This document shows positions 56,220-63,758 of a stretch of DNA of 64,000 nt, piece after piece. The notes under the pieces were generated by a model. That model was not told the origin of the DNA. It saw nothing but the letters and a program-made list of their open reading frames with translations, and searched no databases. Positions within the stretch are counted from its first letter, which is position 1. Each line of letters starts with the position of its first letter. This DNA is from Sphingomonas sp. CCH10-B3 (GTDB lineage Bacteria > Pseudomonadota > Alphaproteobacteria > Sphingomonadales > Sphingomonadaceae). The stretch spans positions 24,891-88,890 of the forward strand of contig NZ_LSIJ01000092.1 in NCBI RefSeq assembly GCF_001556185.1, read 5' to 3'. A program made the translations under genes and the position numbers.

Positions 56220-56600
56220 TTACGCTGCCGGACGGTGCAGGGCGCACAGCTTGTTGCCGTCGGGATCGCGCAGATAGGCGAGGTAGAGCTTGCCCATCGA
56301 GCCTTCGCGCCAACCCGGCGGATCTTCGCACGCGCTGCCGCCAGCGGCGAGCCCGGCCGCATGCCACGCGTCGGCCTGTTCGGGCGAGTCGGCCGCAAAG
56401 CCGATCGTCGAGCCGTTACCGTGGCACGCATCGCTGCCGTCGATCGGGATGCTGATCGAAAAAGTGCCGCCGCCATGCCGCCAGAAATAGCGGTTACCGT
56501 TGGCGAACCCCGGCCCTGCGCCCAGCGTTCCCAAAAGGGCATCGTAAAAGGCGCGCGACTTTTCGAGGTCGTTCGCGCCGACCATGATATGCGAAAACAT
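56220..56600 (-). CDS. VOC-family (glyoxalase-fold) protein
   Basis: A 126-residue vicinal-oxygen-chelate protein: MFSHIMVGANDLEKSRAFYDALLGTLG at the front and GKLYLAYLRDPDGNKLCALHR at the end, with internal HGGGTFSISIP. Members bind or chelate small metabolites (glyoxalase, dioxygenase or bleomycin-binding types); no substrate can be assigned. AAGGAG precedes the ATG at 56600. It stands alone, convergent with the first receptor gene. Confidence 0.85.
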   Translation of the reverse strand: MFSHIMVGANDLEKSRAFYDALLGTLGAGPGFANGNRYFWRHGGGTFSISIPIDGSDACHGNGSTIGFAADSPEQADAWHAAGLAAGGSACEDPPGWREGSMGKLYLAYLRDPDGNKLCALHRPAA

Positions 56601-56851
56601 GCAGATTGCTCCTTTGCTGGATCGACGGACGCCGATCGGTGCCGGCTGCCCTGCCCCGTCATCAATCCCGATGCAGCGGGCGTCAAGGCGCGGACCGGGC
56701 ATGAAATGATTGCGAAACAATTATGACATTTTTGCTGCCTCGCCGGTTGCGACGCGCGTAACACGGGCTACAAGGCGGGAAGGAAAACGAAGCGACCCAT
56801 GTCGGGATCGCCACCGGTCGGACAATGCACCGACCATCGGGAGGATGAAGA

Positions 56852-57130
56852 ATGGCCAAAGCCCCTGCGAAGTCGACTGCGCCGAAAACCGGCGGCATTC
56901 ACGCGCCCGTCACACCCTCGGCGGAGCTGGCCGCCATCGTCGGCGCCGACCGCCTGCCGCGGAGCGAAGTGATCAGCAAGGTTTGGGCTTATATCAAGCA
57001 GCACGACCTGCAGAATCCCGCCAACAAACGCGAGATCCTGGCCGACGCGGCACTGGAGAAGGTGTTCGGCAAAAAGTCGGCGACGATGTTCGAAATGAAC
57101 AAATATATTTCGGCGCATGTGAAGGCCTGA
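56852..57130 (+). CDS. SWIB/MDM2-domain protein
   Basis: A 92-residue protein with a Lys/Ala/Pro-rich N-terminus (MAKAPAKSTAPKTGG) and a SWIB domain (VTPSAELAAIVGADRLPRSEVISKVWAYIKQHDLQNPANKREILADAALEKVFGKKSATMFEMNKYISAHV). SWIB domains are best known in eukaryotic chromatin remodellers and Chlamydia, but short stand-alone versions occur in several bacteria, including Alphaproteobacteria. A DNA- or nucleoid-associated role is plausible but unproven. It is followed by a weak hairpin terminator. Confidence 0.9.
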   Translation: MAKAPAKSTAPKTGGIHAPVTPSAELAAIVGADRLPRSEVISKVWAYIKQHDLQNPANKREILADAALEKVFGKKSATMFEMNKYISAHVKA

Positions 57131-57136
57131 TCGCGC

Positions 57137-57162
57137 GTCGGGGCACCGCAGCGCGCCCCGAC
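57137..57162 (+). terminator. Hairpin after the SWIB gene
   Basis: GTCGGGGC and GCCCCGAC form a perfect 8-bp stem with a 10-base loop seven bases after the SWIB stop; a T-run (TTTT) comes only about ten bases later, so termination efficiency is doubtful. Confidence 0.5.
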
Positions 57163-57288
57163 TGTCACAATTTTGCAACGCTAATCGCCAAACGTGAAAC
57201 GACCCGGTCAAATGCTTGACCGGGAATGCCCGGTCGCGGCACTTGCCTCTCTCGCAATTTTTGCACTCAGAGTGGGGAATCAAGCTCG

Positions 57289-59550
57289 ATGATCGGTTTT
57301 TCGGTTCGCACGCGGCTGTTCGCAGCGGCGCTCCTCGGTTCGGCGGCAGCGCCCGCTTTCGCACAGGACGCGCCTGCCGCGCCGGGCGCCAAGGCCAGCG
57401 AGGATGACGTTGTCGTCACCGCGCAGCGTCGTGAAGAGCGGCTGAAGGACGTGCCAGTGTCGGTCGCGGCAATCGGTGGCGACCGGCTCGATCTGGTGCA
57501 GTCGGGCGGCAATGACATCCGTGCGCTCGCCGGGCGCATCCCCAGCCTCAACATCGAAAGCTCGTTCGGGCGCGCCTTCCCGCGCTTCTATATCCGCGGG
57601 CTTGGCAACAGCGACTTCGACCTGAACGCGTCGCAGCCGGTCAGCCTCGTCTACGACGATGTCGTGCTCGAAAACCCGATCCTCAAGGGTTTCCCGATCT
57701 TCGACCTGCAGCGCGTCGAAGTGCTGCGCGGGCCGCAGGGCACGCTGTTCGGCCGCAATACCCCGGCCGGTATCGTCAAGTTCGACTCGGTCCGCCCGAG
57801 CACAGCCGGTGGCTATATCCGCGGCGGCTATGGCAGCTATGGCACGATCAACATCGAAGGTGCGGCGACGGTCAAGTTGAGCGATACGCTGTCGGCGCGC
57901 TTCTCGACGCTTTACCAGCACCGCGACAATTGGGTCGATAATATCGCAACCGCGCAGGCGCGTGACCTGGAAGGCTATGACGACTGGGCGGGCCGCATCC
58001 AGCTCGAATGGAAGCCCACCGACGCGCTCACCGCGCGGCTGACCGGCCAGGCCCGCATCCTCGACGGCACTGCCCGCCTGTTCCGTGCGAACATCTTCAC
58101 GCCCGGCAGCGATCGGCTGATCGGCCTTGGCGGCCCGAACACGCCGTTCCGCCGTGATCAAGTGCGTCAGGACGGCCTCAACTTCCAGCGGCTGCGCAAC
58201 TATAACGTCGGGCTGACGGTCGATTATGATTTCGGCCCCGTCACGCTGACCTCGGTCAGTGCCTATTGGAACGGCAATGTCGCCAGCCGCGGCGACATCG
58301 ACGGCGGCTTCGGCAACCAGTTCGCGCCGCCGCAGGGGCCGGGCTTCATTCCTTTCTCGGCGCAGTCGCAGGACGATGTCCCGAACCTCGACCAGTTCAC
58401 GCAGGAATTGCGGATCGCGTCGAACGGTGCGCACGCGTTCAATTGGCAGGCGGGCTTCTTCTATTTCAACGAAACGCTGCGGATCAATTCGTTCGACTTC
58501 GGCACCCCGACCGATCTGACCCCGGCCGCTTTCTCGCCGCAGCGGCAGACGAGCGAGGCGTTCGGCCTGTTCGGTTCGGCCAACTACAAGTTCGACTTCG
58601 GCCTGACGGTTCAGGGCGGCATCCGCTATAACAATGATACGCGCGCGCTCGTTGCATCGCGCCCGATCGACACCCGCCCCGGCTTCCTCGGCTTCGGCGG
58701 CCCGGTGCCCGATCAGCGCGCCAATGTCGGCAGCGACATCGTGACTTGGGACATCAGCGCGACGCAGCGCGTGACCGACGAAGTCAATCTCTACGCCCGC
58801 ATTGCCCGCGGCTATCGCGCGCCGTCGATTCAGGGCCGGTTGGTGTTCGGCCGCACGCTGTCGGTCGCCAATTCGGAGCGGACGATCTCTTATGAAGGCG
58901 GCTTCAAGAGCGTCTATTTCGGCGGCAAGCTGCGGCTGAACGTCAACGGCTTCTATTTCTCGACCGATGATCTCCAGCTGACGGCGGTCGGCGGCGCGTC
59001 GAACTTCACGACGCTGTTCAATGCGCGCAACGTCGATGGCTATGGCTTCGAAGCCGAGCTCGAGGCGAGCCCGGTGGAGCGGCTGAACTTCACCGCGGGC
59101 GTCAGCCTTAACGAGAACCGGATCAACGATCCGAACGCCTTTGTCGCGGGCTGCGCATCGGGCTGCACGGTGCTGAACGCGCAGCGGCCGGGCTCGCCGG
59201 GGATTTTCTCGATCAACGGCAACCGCCTGCCACAATCGCCCAAGTGGACCGCCAACTGGACCGCGCGGTACAGCCATCCGATCGGCAATGGCGAGATCTA
59301 TGCGATCACCGACTGGGCTTATCGCTCCGAAATCCAGTTCTTCCTTTATCGCTCGGTCGAATATCGTGACCGCTTCCTGCTCGAAGGCGGCCTGCGCGTC
59401 GGCTACAAGACCGGCCCGTTCGATTTTGCGGCCTATGTCCGTAACATCACCGACGATGTGTCGGCGGTCGGCGGCATCGACTTCAACAATCTGACCGGCT
59501 TCGTGAATGAGCCGCGCATCGCCGGGTTCGAAATCGGCTTCAAATTCTGA
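57289..59550 (+). CDS. TonB-dependent outer-membrane receptor
   Basis: A 753-residue receptor of the same general type as the one at 53.5 kb. A signal peptide (FAAALLGSAAAPAFAQ) is followed by the plug (DDVVVTAQRREERLKDVPVSVAAIGGD, FPRFYIRGLGNSDFDLNASQ, 'VEVLRGPQGTLFGRNTPAG') and a barrel ending EPRIAGFEIGFKF. Many near-barrel Trp/Tyr/Phe alternations are visible. No substrate is deducible. The ATG at 57289 gives the cleanest signal peptide; the upstream GGGGA is a weak ribosome site. It is followed by tRNA-Arg on the opposite strand. Confidence 0.93.
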   Translation: MIGFSVRTRLFAAALLGSAAAPAFAQDAPAAPGAKASEDDVVVTAQRREERLKDVPVSVAAIGGDRLDLVQSGGNDIRALAGRIPSLNIESSFGRAFPRFYIRGLGNSDFDLNASQPVSLVYDDVVLENPILKGFPIFDLQRVEVLRGPQGTLFGRNTPAGIVKFDSVRPSTAGGYIRGGYGSYGTINIEGAATVKLSDTLSARFSTLYQHRDNWVDNIATAQARDLEGYDDWAGRIQLEWKPTDALTARLTGQARILDGTARLFRANIFTPGSDRLIGLGGPNTPFRRDQVRQDGLNFQRLRNYNVGLTVDYDFGPVTLTSVSAYWNGNVASRGDIDGGFGNQFAPPQGPGFIPFSAQSQDDVPNLDQFTQELRIASNGAHAFNWQAGFFYFNETLRINSFDFGTPTDLTPAAFSPQRQTSEAFGLFGSANYKFDFGLTVQGGIRYNNDTRALVASRPIDTRPGFLGFGGPVPDQRANVGSDIVTWDISATQRVTDEVNLYARIARGYRAPSIQGRLVFGRTLSVANSERTISYEGGFKSVYFGGKLRLNVNGFYFSTDDLQLTAVGGASNFTTLFNARNVDGYGFEAELEASPVERLNFTAGVSLNENRINDPNAFVAGCASGCTVLNAQRPGSPGIFSINGNRLPQSPKWTANWTARYSHPIGNGEIYAITDWAYRSEIQFFLYRSVEYRDRFLLEGGLRVGYKTGPFDFAAYVRNITDDVSAVGGIDFNNLTGFVNEPRIAGFEIGFKF

Positions 59551-59575
59551 TGCTGACCCTTCGGGGGCGCCGAAA

Positions 59576-59652
59576 TGGTGCCCCCGAGAGGACTTGAACC
59601 TCCGACCTGCGGTTTAGGAAACCGTTGCTCTATCCGGCTGAGCTACGGGGGC
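59576..59652 (-). tRNA. tRNA-Arg (anticodon CCT)
   Basis: On the reverse strand, acceptor arms GCCCCCG and CGGGGGC pair, with discriminator A and an encoded CCA. The D-arm GCTCAGCCGGATAGAGC, the anticodon loop TTCCTAA (anticodon CCT, reading AGG) and the T-loop GGTTCAAGTCC are intact. It is 77 bases long and sits just after the second receptor gene. Confidence 0.96.
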
Positions 59653-59688
59653 ACGCGGGCGTGTGACTATCCGCGCGCAGGCGTGCGG

Positions 59689-60126
59689 TCAATTGCGTGC
59701 CGAGGGTGGCACGAACGGTATTACCAGCGGCGCGATCGGAACGCCTTCCTCGACCAGCTCGCGCGCCTCGGCGGCGGTGGTTTCACCGTGGATCGGCGCC
59801 GCAGTTTCCTCGCCCAGATACATCGCCCGGGCGCGATCGGGGAAGCTGCGGCCGACCCATTCGGACTTGTCGATGAGCGCTGCCTGAAGCTCGGCGAGTT
59901 TCGCGAGCATGGCGTGTTTATTGTCGGCGGGCATGGCGGGCGATGCGACCTTGCGATTGCCCTTGGCGGCGACATTGGGCGCCATCACGGCCTTGGTAAC
60001 CACGCTGTTGTCGCACACCGGGCAATGGACGAGCCCGCGTGCGCGCTGATCCTCATAGCTGCTCGAAGAGCCGAACCACGCCTCAAAGACATGATCGTTG
60101 CCGCAGCGGAGATCGAACACGATCAT
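59689..60126 (-). CDS. DUF1178 family protein
   Basis: A 145-residue conserved protein, MIVFDLRCGNDHVFEAWFGSSSSYEDQRARGLVHCPVCDNSVVTKAVMAPNV, with a zinc-ribbon-like cysteine set (C8, then HCPVCDN) and a conserved C-terminus (VGRSFPDRARAMYLGEE, ARELVEEGVPIAPLV). The function is unknown. It overlaps the upstream nitrilase-family gene by four bases, a pairing conserved in Alphaproteobacteria. Confidence 0.9.
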   Translation of the reverse strand: MIVFDLRCGNDHVFEAWFGSSSSYEDQRARGLVHCPVCDNSVVTKAVMAPNVAAKGNRKVASPAMPADNKHAMLAKLAELQAALIDKSEWVGRSFPDRARAMYLGEETAAPIHGETTAAEARELVEEGVPIAPLVIPFVPPSARN

Positions 60127-60947
60127 GCGCGGGTCACCGCTGGAATCGGGCGGCGATGATCGAGCACCGGCACCCGCGCGCGAACATCGGCCACGCGTTG
60201 CGGGTCGATCGTTGCAAAGCCGACGCCTGGCGCCTCGCCCATGTCGAGCAACACCTCGCCCCAAGGATCGACGACGAGCGAATGGCCAAAGGTTTCGCGG
60301 CCGTCCTGATGCGCGCCGGTCTGCGCAGCGGCGACGACGAACGCGGCCGATTCGACCGCCCGCGCGCGCTGGAGCAAATGCCAGTGCGCTGCGCCGGTCG
60401 GGCGCGTGAAGGCCGCCGGGATGCTGAGGATCGTCGCGCCGGCGGCACTCAGCGCGGCATAAAGCGCGGCGAAGCGCAGATCGTAACAGATCGACAGGCC
60501 GAGCGCGCCGACGGGCGTCTCGACCACCACAGCCCCCTCGCCCGCCGCGTAGCTGGCAGATTCACGCCAGCTTTCGCCGGTCGGCAAATCAACATCGAAT
60601 AGGTGGAGCTTGTCGTATCGCGCGCGGATCGCGCCGCGGTCGTCGATCACAAAGCCGCGATTGGCGAGCTTGCCGTCGGGCAACTTCAGCGCCAGCGAGC
60701 CGATATGTACCCAGATGCCGTGATCCGCCGCTGCCGTTCGAACGGCAGCAAGGACGAAATCCGCCTCTTCGCCCTGCAACACAGCCGCGGCACGTGCCCG
60801 CTCGCGATCGACAAGGCCGGTCATTTCGGGCGTGAACAGCATCGTGGCCCCGCCGGCCGCTGCTTCGGCGATCGCATCAGTCACGACGAGGCCGTTGGCG
60901 ATCGGATCGATGCCGCTCGTCATCTGGAGCAGCGCGATCCGGGTCAT
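60123..60947 (-). CDS. Carbon-nitrogen hydrolase (nitrilase superfamily, Nit1/omega-amidase-like)
   Basis: A 274-residue nitrilase-superfamily amidase with the Glu-Lys-Cys triad visible in MLFTPEMTGL (Glu), YDKLHLFDVD (Lys) and LGLSICYDLRF (Cys). The short alpha-beta-beta-alpha form without extra domains is closest to Nit1/Nit2-type deaminated-glutathione amidases. It lies between grxC and DUF1178 with four-base overlaps on both sides; the grxC neighbour fits a role in glutathione housekeeping. Confidence 0.9.
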   Translation of the reverse strand: MTRIALLQMTSGIDPIANGLVVTDAIAEAAAGGATMLFTPEMTGLVDRERARAAAVLQGEEADFVLAAVRTAAADHGIWVHIGSLALKLPDGKLANRGFVIDDRGAIRARYDKLHLFDVDLPTGESWRESASYAAGEGAVVVETPVGALGLSICYDLRFAALYAALSAAGATILSIPAAFTRPTGAAHWHLLQRARAVESAAFVVAAAQTGAHQDGRETFGHSLVVDPWGEVLLDMGEAPGVGFATIDPQRVADVRARVPVLDHRRPIPAVTRA

Positions 60948-61201
60948 GCGGCGAGCAACGCGTCCAGCTCGCCAGCGCGGTCGAGCGCGGCGAGATCGTC
61001 CGAGCCGCCGACATGCCGGCCGTCGATGAAGATCTGCGGCACCGTGGAGGCGCCGGGTGCACGCGCGAGCATCTCGGCGCGCTTGGGACCGCCCATGGTG
61101 ATGTCATATTCCTCGATCGCCGCGCCCTTGCTGTCGAGCAACCGCATCGCGCGCGAGCAATAGGGACAGAATGCCTTGGTGTAGATTTCGACTTTTGCCA
61201 T
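60944..61201 (-). CDS. grxC: Glutaredoxin 3
   Basis: An 85-residue glutaredoxin, VEIYTKAFCPYCSRAMRLLDSKG with the dithiol CPYC active site, STVPQIFIDGRHVGGSDDL with the cis-Pro and GSDDL glutathione-binding motif. The ATG at 61201 is chosen; a TTG nine bases upstream is the alternative. It overlaps the downstream nitrilase-family gene by four bases and follows comF by 31. Confidence 0.95.
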   Translation of the reverse strand: MAKVEIYTKAFCPYCSRAMRLLDSKGAAIEEYDITMGGPKRAEMLARAPGASTVPQIFIDGRHVGGSDDLAALDRAGELDALLAA

Positions 61202-61232
61202 TTCCGACAAATGTGGTCGGCTTTGCCGCTTG

Positions 61233-61976
61233 TCAATCGGCAGCCGCAGGATCGAGCACGCGCGCCCAGCACAGGATCGTCACCGAGCGCGCGCCCGCCG
61301 CCAGCAGCACGCGCGTGCAGGCATCAGTCGTTGCACCGCTCGTATAGACGTCGTCCACCAGCACGACCGCTTTGCCCCTCAACGTCGGTCGCCGCTCGGG
61401 CGCAACGACGAACGCACCTTTGACTGCCCTCACCCGCGCCTTTGCGCCCAAACCGCGCAGCACAGGGGTCGCGACCGTGCGACGGAGCGCATCGGGAACC
61501 GCAGGCACGCCGCCGACCGCCGACAGGGCGCGCGCGATCTCCGCGGCCTGATTGAATCCCCGCCCCCACAGCCGCCGCGCATGCAGCGGCACCGGCACGA
61601 GCAGCTCGGCATCATCCGGCACCAGCCGCGCCATGTGCCGTGCGATCGTCGTGGCATAAGCAAGGTGGCCGCCATATTTCAGGCGCAACACCATAGCCCG
61701 CGGAATGTCGCCATAGGCAACCGCCGCTCGCACGCCCGCATGGCGCGGCGGCTGGTCAAGACACTCCGCGCAGCGTGCATCGGCACCGCGATCGACCGTG
61801 AACGGTGTGTGGCAGGCGGCGCACCACGGCGGCGCCAGGAAGCGAAGGTCGCCCCAGCAGGCTGCACAGAAATGATGATCCGCGCGCGTCACCGCGCCAC
61901 AGCCGGGGCAGCGTGGCGGCAGTGCCGCATCGGCCATCAGCCGGAGCGGCGCCATCAAGGGGGCGAGCACGTCCAT
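61233..61976 (-). CDS. ComF-family phosphoribosyltransferase-like protein
   Basis: A 247-residue ComF protein: an N-terminal double zinc finger (LPPRCPGCGAVTRADHHFCAACWGDL, PWCAACHTPF, ARCAECLDQP) and a C-terminal PRTase domain (LLVPVPLHARRLWGRGFNQAAEIARAL, with GKAVVLVDDVYTSGATTDA as the PRPP loop). Family members are linked to DNA uptake/recombination in competence systems, but many non-competent bacteria carry one. It is divergent from a methyltransferase gene. Confidence 0.92.
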   Translation of the reverse strand: MDVLAPLMAPLRLMADAALPPRCPGCGAVTRADHHFCAACWGDLRFLAPPWCAACHTPFTVDRGADARCAECLDQPPRHAGVRAAVAYGDIPRAMVLRLKYGGHLAYATTIARHMARLVPDDAELLVPVPLHARRLWGRGFNQAAEIARALSAVGGVPAVPDALRRTVATPVLRGLGAKARVRAVKGAFVVAPERRPTLRGKAVVLVDDVYTSGATTDACTRVLLAAGARSVTILCWARVLDPAAAD

Positions 61977-62020
61977 CGCCCCCTTGTCGCGCGCGCGGCA
62001 CCACGCCACAAGCTCGGCGC

Positions 62021-62857
62021 GTGACCCCGCCCGAAATCTTCGACCGCGCCTTGCGCCGCCGCCGCCGCGACCGCGCGCAGCCGGGCTATCCAGCGCATGA
62101 TTTCCTGCGCAGCCAGATGCTCGACGGACTTGCCGACAGGCTGGCAATGGTCCGCCGCCCGTTTCAGGATGTGCTCGATCTCGGCAGCTTCGGTGGCGAG
62201 TTCATCCCGCCGCCGGGGGCGCGGATTGCACGGGTCGATGCCGGCTTCGCCTTCGCGCGGGCGGCTGGCGGCGTGCAAGGCGACGAGGACCGTCTGCCCT
62301 TCGCCGATGGCGCCTTCGATCTGGTGGTGTCGGCTGGCGTGCTCGACAGCGTCAACGATCTGCCCGGCGCACTGACGCTGGCGCGGCGGGTGCTGCGACC
62401 CGACGGGCTGTTTCTGGGCGCGTTCGTCGGGGCCGGCAGCCTCGCCACGCTAAGGGCGTGCCTGCGCGAAGCCGAAGGCGATCGCCCGGTGGCACGGCTG
62501 CACCCGCAGGTCGATGTCCGCGCGGCGGGCGACTTGTTGATGCGCGCTGGCTTTACGCTCCCGGTCGCCGATGGCGAAGCGCTGACCGTGCGCTATCGCA
62601 ACCTGTTCGCGCTGCTTGCCGATCTGCGCGGGATGGCAGCGGCGAACATCATGCCGGACCGGGTGGCGCTGCGCCGCGATACGCTCGCGCGCGCCGCCGA
62701 AGCCTTCGCCGCGCGTGCCGACGCCGATGGACGGACCTCCGAACGGTTCGAGCTGGTGTTCCTGACCGGCTGGGCGCCCGATCCCTCGCAGCCGCAGCCT
62801 GCCCGCCGGGGCAGCGCGCAAGCCTCGCTTGCCACCGCGCTGCGGCCGCCGCGCTAG
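62021..62857 (+). CDS. Class I SAM methyltransferase (BioC/NDUFAF5-like)
   Basis: A 278-residue methyltransferase starting at GTG (TPPEIFDRALRRRRRDRA). The SAM-binding region VLDLGSFGGEFIPPPGARIARVD, then QGDEDRLPFADGAFDLVVSAGVLDSVNDLPGAL, fit a class I fold. Its overall arrangement (start motif EIFDRALRRRR, PDGLFLGAFVGAGSL, RYRNLFALLADLRGMAA) matches the alphaproteobacterial BioC-like/NDUFAF5 family; which substrate applies here is open. Its stop overlaps the remnant mutT stop by four bases. Confidence 0.87.
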   Translation: MTPPEIFDRALRRRRRDRAQPGYPAHDFLRSQMLDGLADRLAMVRRPFQDVLDLGSFGGEFIPPPGARIARVDAGFAFARAAGGVQGDEDRLPFADGAFDLVVSAGVLDSVNDLPGALTLARRVLRPDGLFLGAFVGAGSLATLRACLREAEGDRPVARLHPQVDVRAAGDLLMRAGFTLPVADGEALTVRYRNLFALLADLRGMAAANIMPDRVALRRDTLARAAEAFAARADADGRTSERFELVFLTGWAPDPSQPQPARRGSAQASLATALRPPR

Positions 62858-63066
62858 AGGAGCGCCTCAATCAGGCCGATCAGCGAGCGGTCGGCGGGTG
62901 GCATCGGCATGGCATACATCTCGACCGGCCGCACCCAGCGCAAAGCGGCAGCCTCGACCGCGCGCGGGACGCCGCGCCACTTCCGGCAGACATAGAGCAG
63001 CAGCAACAGGTGGCGATCGCCCGCCGTCGCGCTGGCGAAGGTTGCGGGCGCCAAACACGGGGTCAG
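62854..63066 (-). pseudogene. Truncated mutT (8-oxo-dGTP diphosphatase), 3' part only
   Basis: The reverse-strand frame reads CLAPATFASATAGDRHLLLLLYVCRKWRG, then EAAALRWVRPVEMYAMPMPPADRSLIGLIEALL and stop, the C-terminal half of a MutT-type Nudix protein. The catalytic Nudix box (GX5EX7REUXEEXGU) that should lie immediately upstream is missing: before about 63066 the reading frame changes to unrelated sequence. A GTG-initiated frame of 85 codons (63111 back) is open but would lack all catalytic residues. The break coincides with the edge of the MarR-DUF417 segment. Confidence 0.82.
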
Positions 63067-63111
63067 GACATAGAACGGGCACAGATATACGCTAAGCGTT
63101 TCCGGGCGCAC

Positions 63112-63654
63112 TTATGGGTCGACTCTATGCGTCGACGATTCCAGCATTCCAAAGGCATCCATCGGACAGTTGTAACATCGCCTCTCGTCGCAGAGCCGGC
63201 ATATTGTCAGCGCCGAGACAGCGTCGTCAGACATCTGCGCAAGTATTGTCTCGGCGATACGTTCCAGCACGAGGCGGTCAGCGTTCGAAACATCGCTCAG
63301 AAGAGCTGATAAAGTCTCTTTTCTTCGTTGTAACATTGCAGACAGGCGATTCTCTCCTGCTTCGGAGAGCATCAGCGCCACTGCACGACGGTCGCGAAGT
63401 GCTTTCGATCGAACGGCGAACCCGGCTGCAACCAATCGATCGACAAGCCGCACCGTCCCCGCGTGGGACAAGCCTAGCACCCGTCCTAATTCGTCGATCG
63501 AAAGACCGGTCGCGTGACCGATGACGACGATCGCCGCGGTGGTTTCGCCACCGCCGGGTATCGTCGGGTCGAATGCCGCCTTCTTAATTCGATCGGTGGT
63601 GCCCACCGCGAGAGCGCCGAACAGATTGACGAGCCGGTCCGAGAGTACGTTCAA
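63112..63654 (-). CDS. MarR-family regulator with C-terminal cysteine cluster
   Basis: A 180-residue winged-helix regulator. ATGLSIDELGRVLGLSHAGTVRLVDRLVAAGFAVRSKALRDRRAVALMLSEAG holds the recognition helix and wing. At the C-terminus, Cys152, 155, 160 and 163 (CRLCDERRCYNCP) form a CxxC-x4-CxxC cluster fit for zinc or redox sensing, unusual for a plain MarR. The start is TTG at 63654, supported by GAGG seven bases upstream and an in-frame stop just before it. It is divergent from a DUF417 gene across a palindrome. Lower-GC codon use than the neighbouring core genes suggests recent arrival. Confidence 0.88.
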   Translation of the reverse strand: MNVLSDRLVNLFGALAVGTTDRIKKAAFDPTIPGGGETTAAIVVIGHATGLSIDELGRVLGLSHAGTVRLVDRLVAAGFAVRSKALRDRRAVALMLSEAGENRLSAMLQRRKETLSALLSDVSNADRLVLERIAETILAQMSDDAVSALTICRLCDERRCYNCPMDAFGMLESSTHRVDP

Positions 63655-63675
63655 AGGGTTGCCTCATTCATCGAC

Positions 63676-63694
63676 GGCGCATAGTGTATGCGCC
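63676..63694. promoter_or_regulatory. Palindromic operator between the MarR and DUF417 genes
   Basis: GGCGCATA-GTG-TATGCGCC is a perfect 8-3-8 inverted repeat in the 104-base divergent intergenic region. MarR dimers usually bind such sites and repress both directions; assignment to this MarR is inference from position. Confidence 0.72.
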
Positions 63695-63758
63695 GCGCAT
63701 ATATCACGCCTGTCTAAGCATGAAGGCAGGTCATGCGCCATGATGAAAGCGAGGCACC

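Noticed and set aside
57280-59277. A long open reverse-strand frame antisense to the second TonB receptor
   Set aside because: Composition is Arg/Ala/Asp-rich mirror sequence with no family motif, as expected for a shadow of a high-GC gene; similar shadows opposite metG (23737-25560), lipA (40385-41500) and mltB were treated the same way.
59557-59590. GGGGGCGCC / GGTGCCCCC hairpin after the second receptor as a terminator
   Set aside because: Half of it is the tRNA-Arg acceptor stem and there is no T-run; better explained by the tRNA.
62854-63111. GTG-started 85-codon frame as an intact small Nudix protein
   Set aside because: It contains only the C-terminal half of the family and no Nudix box; the front 15 or so residues are unlike any MutT.
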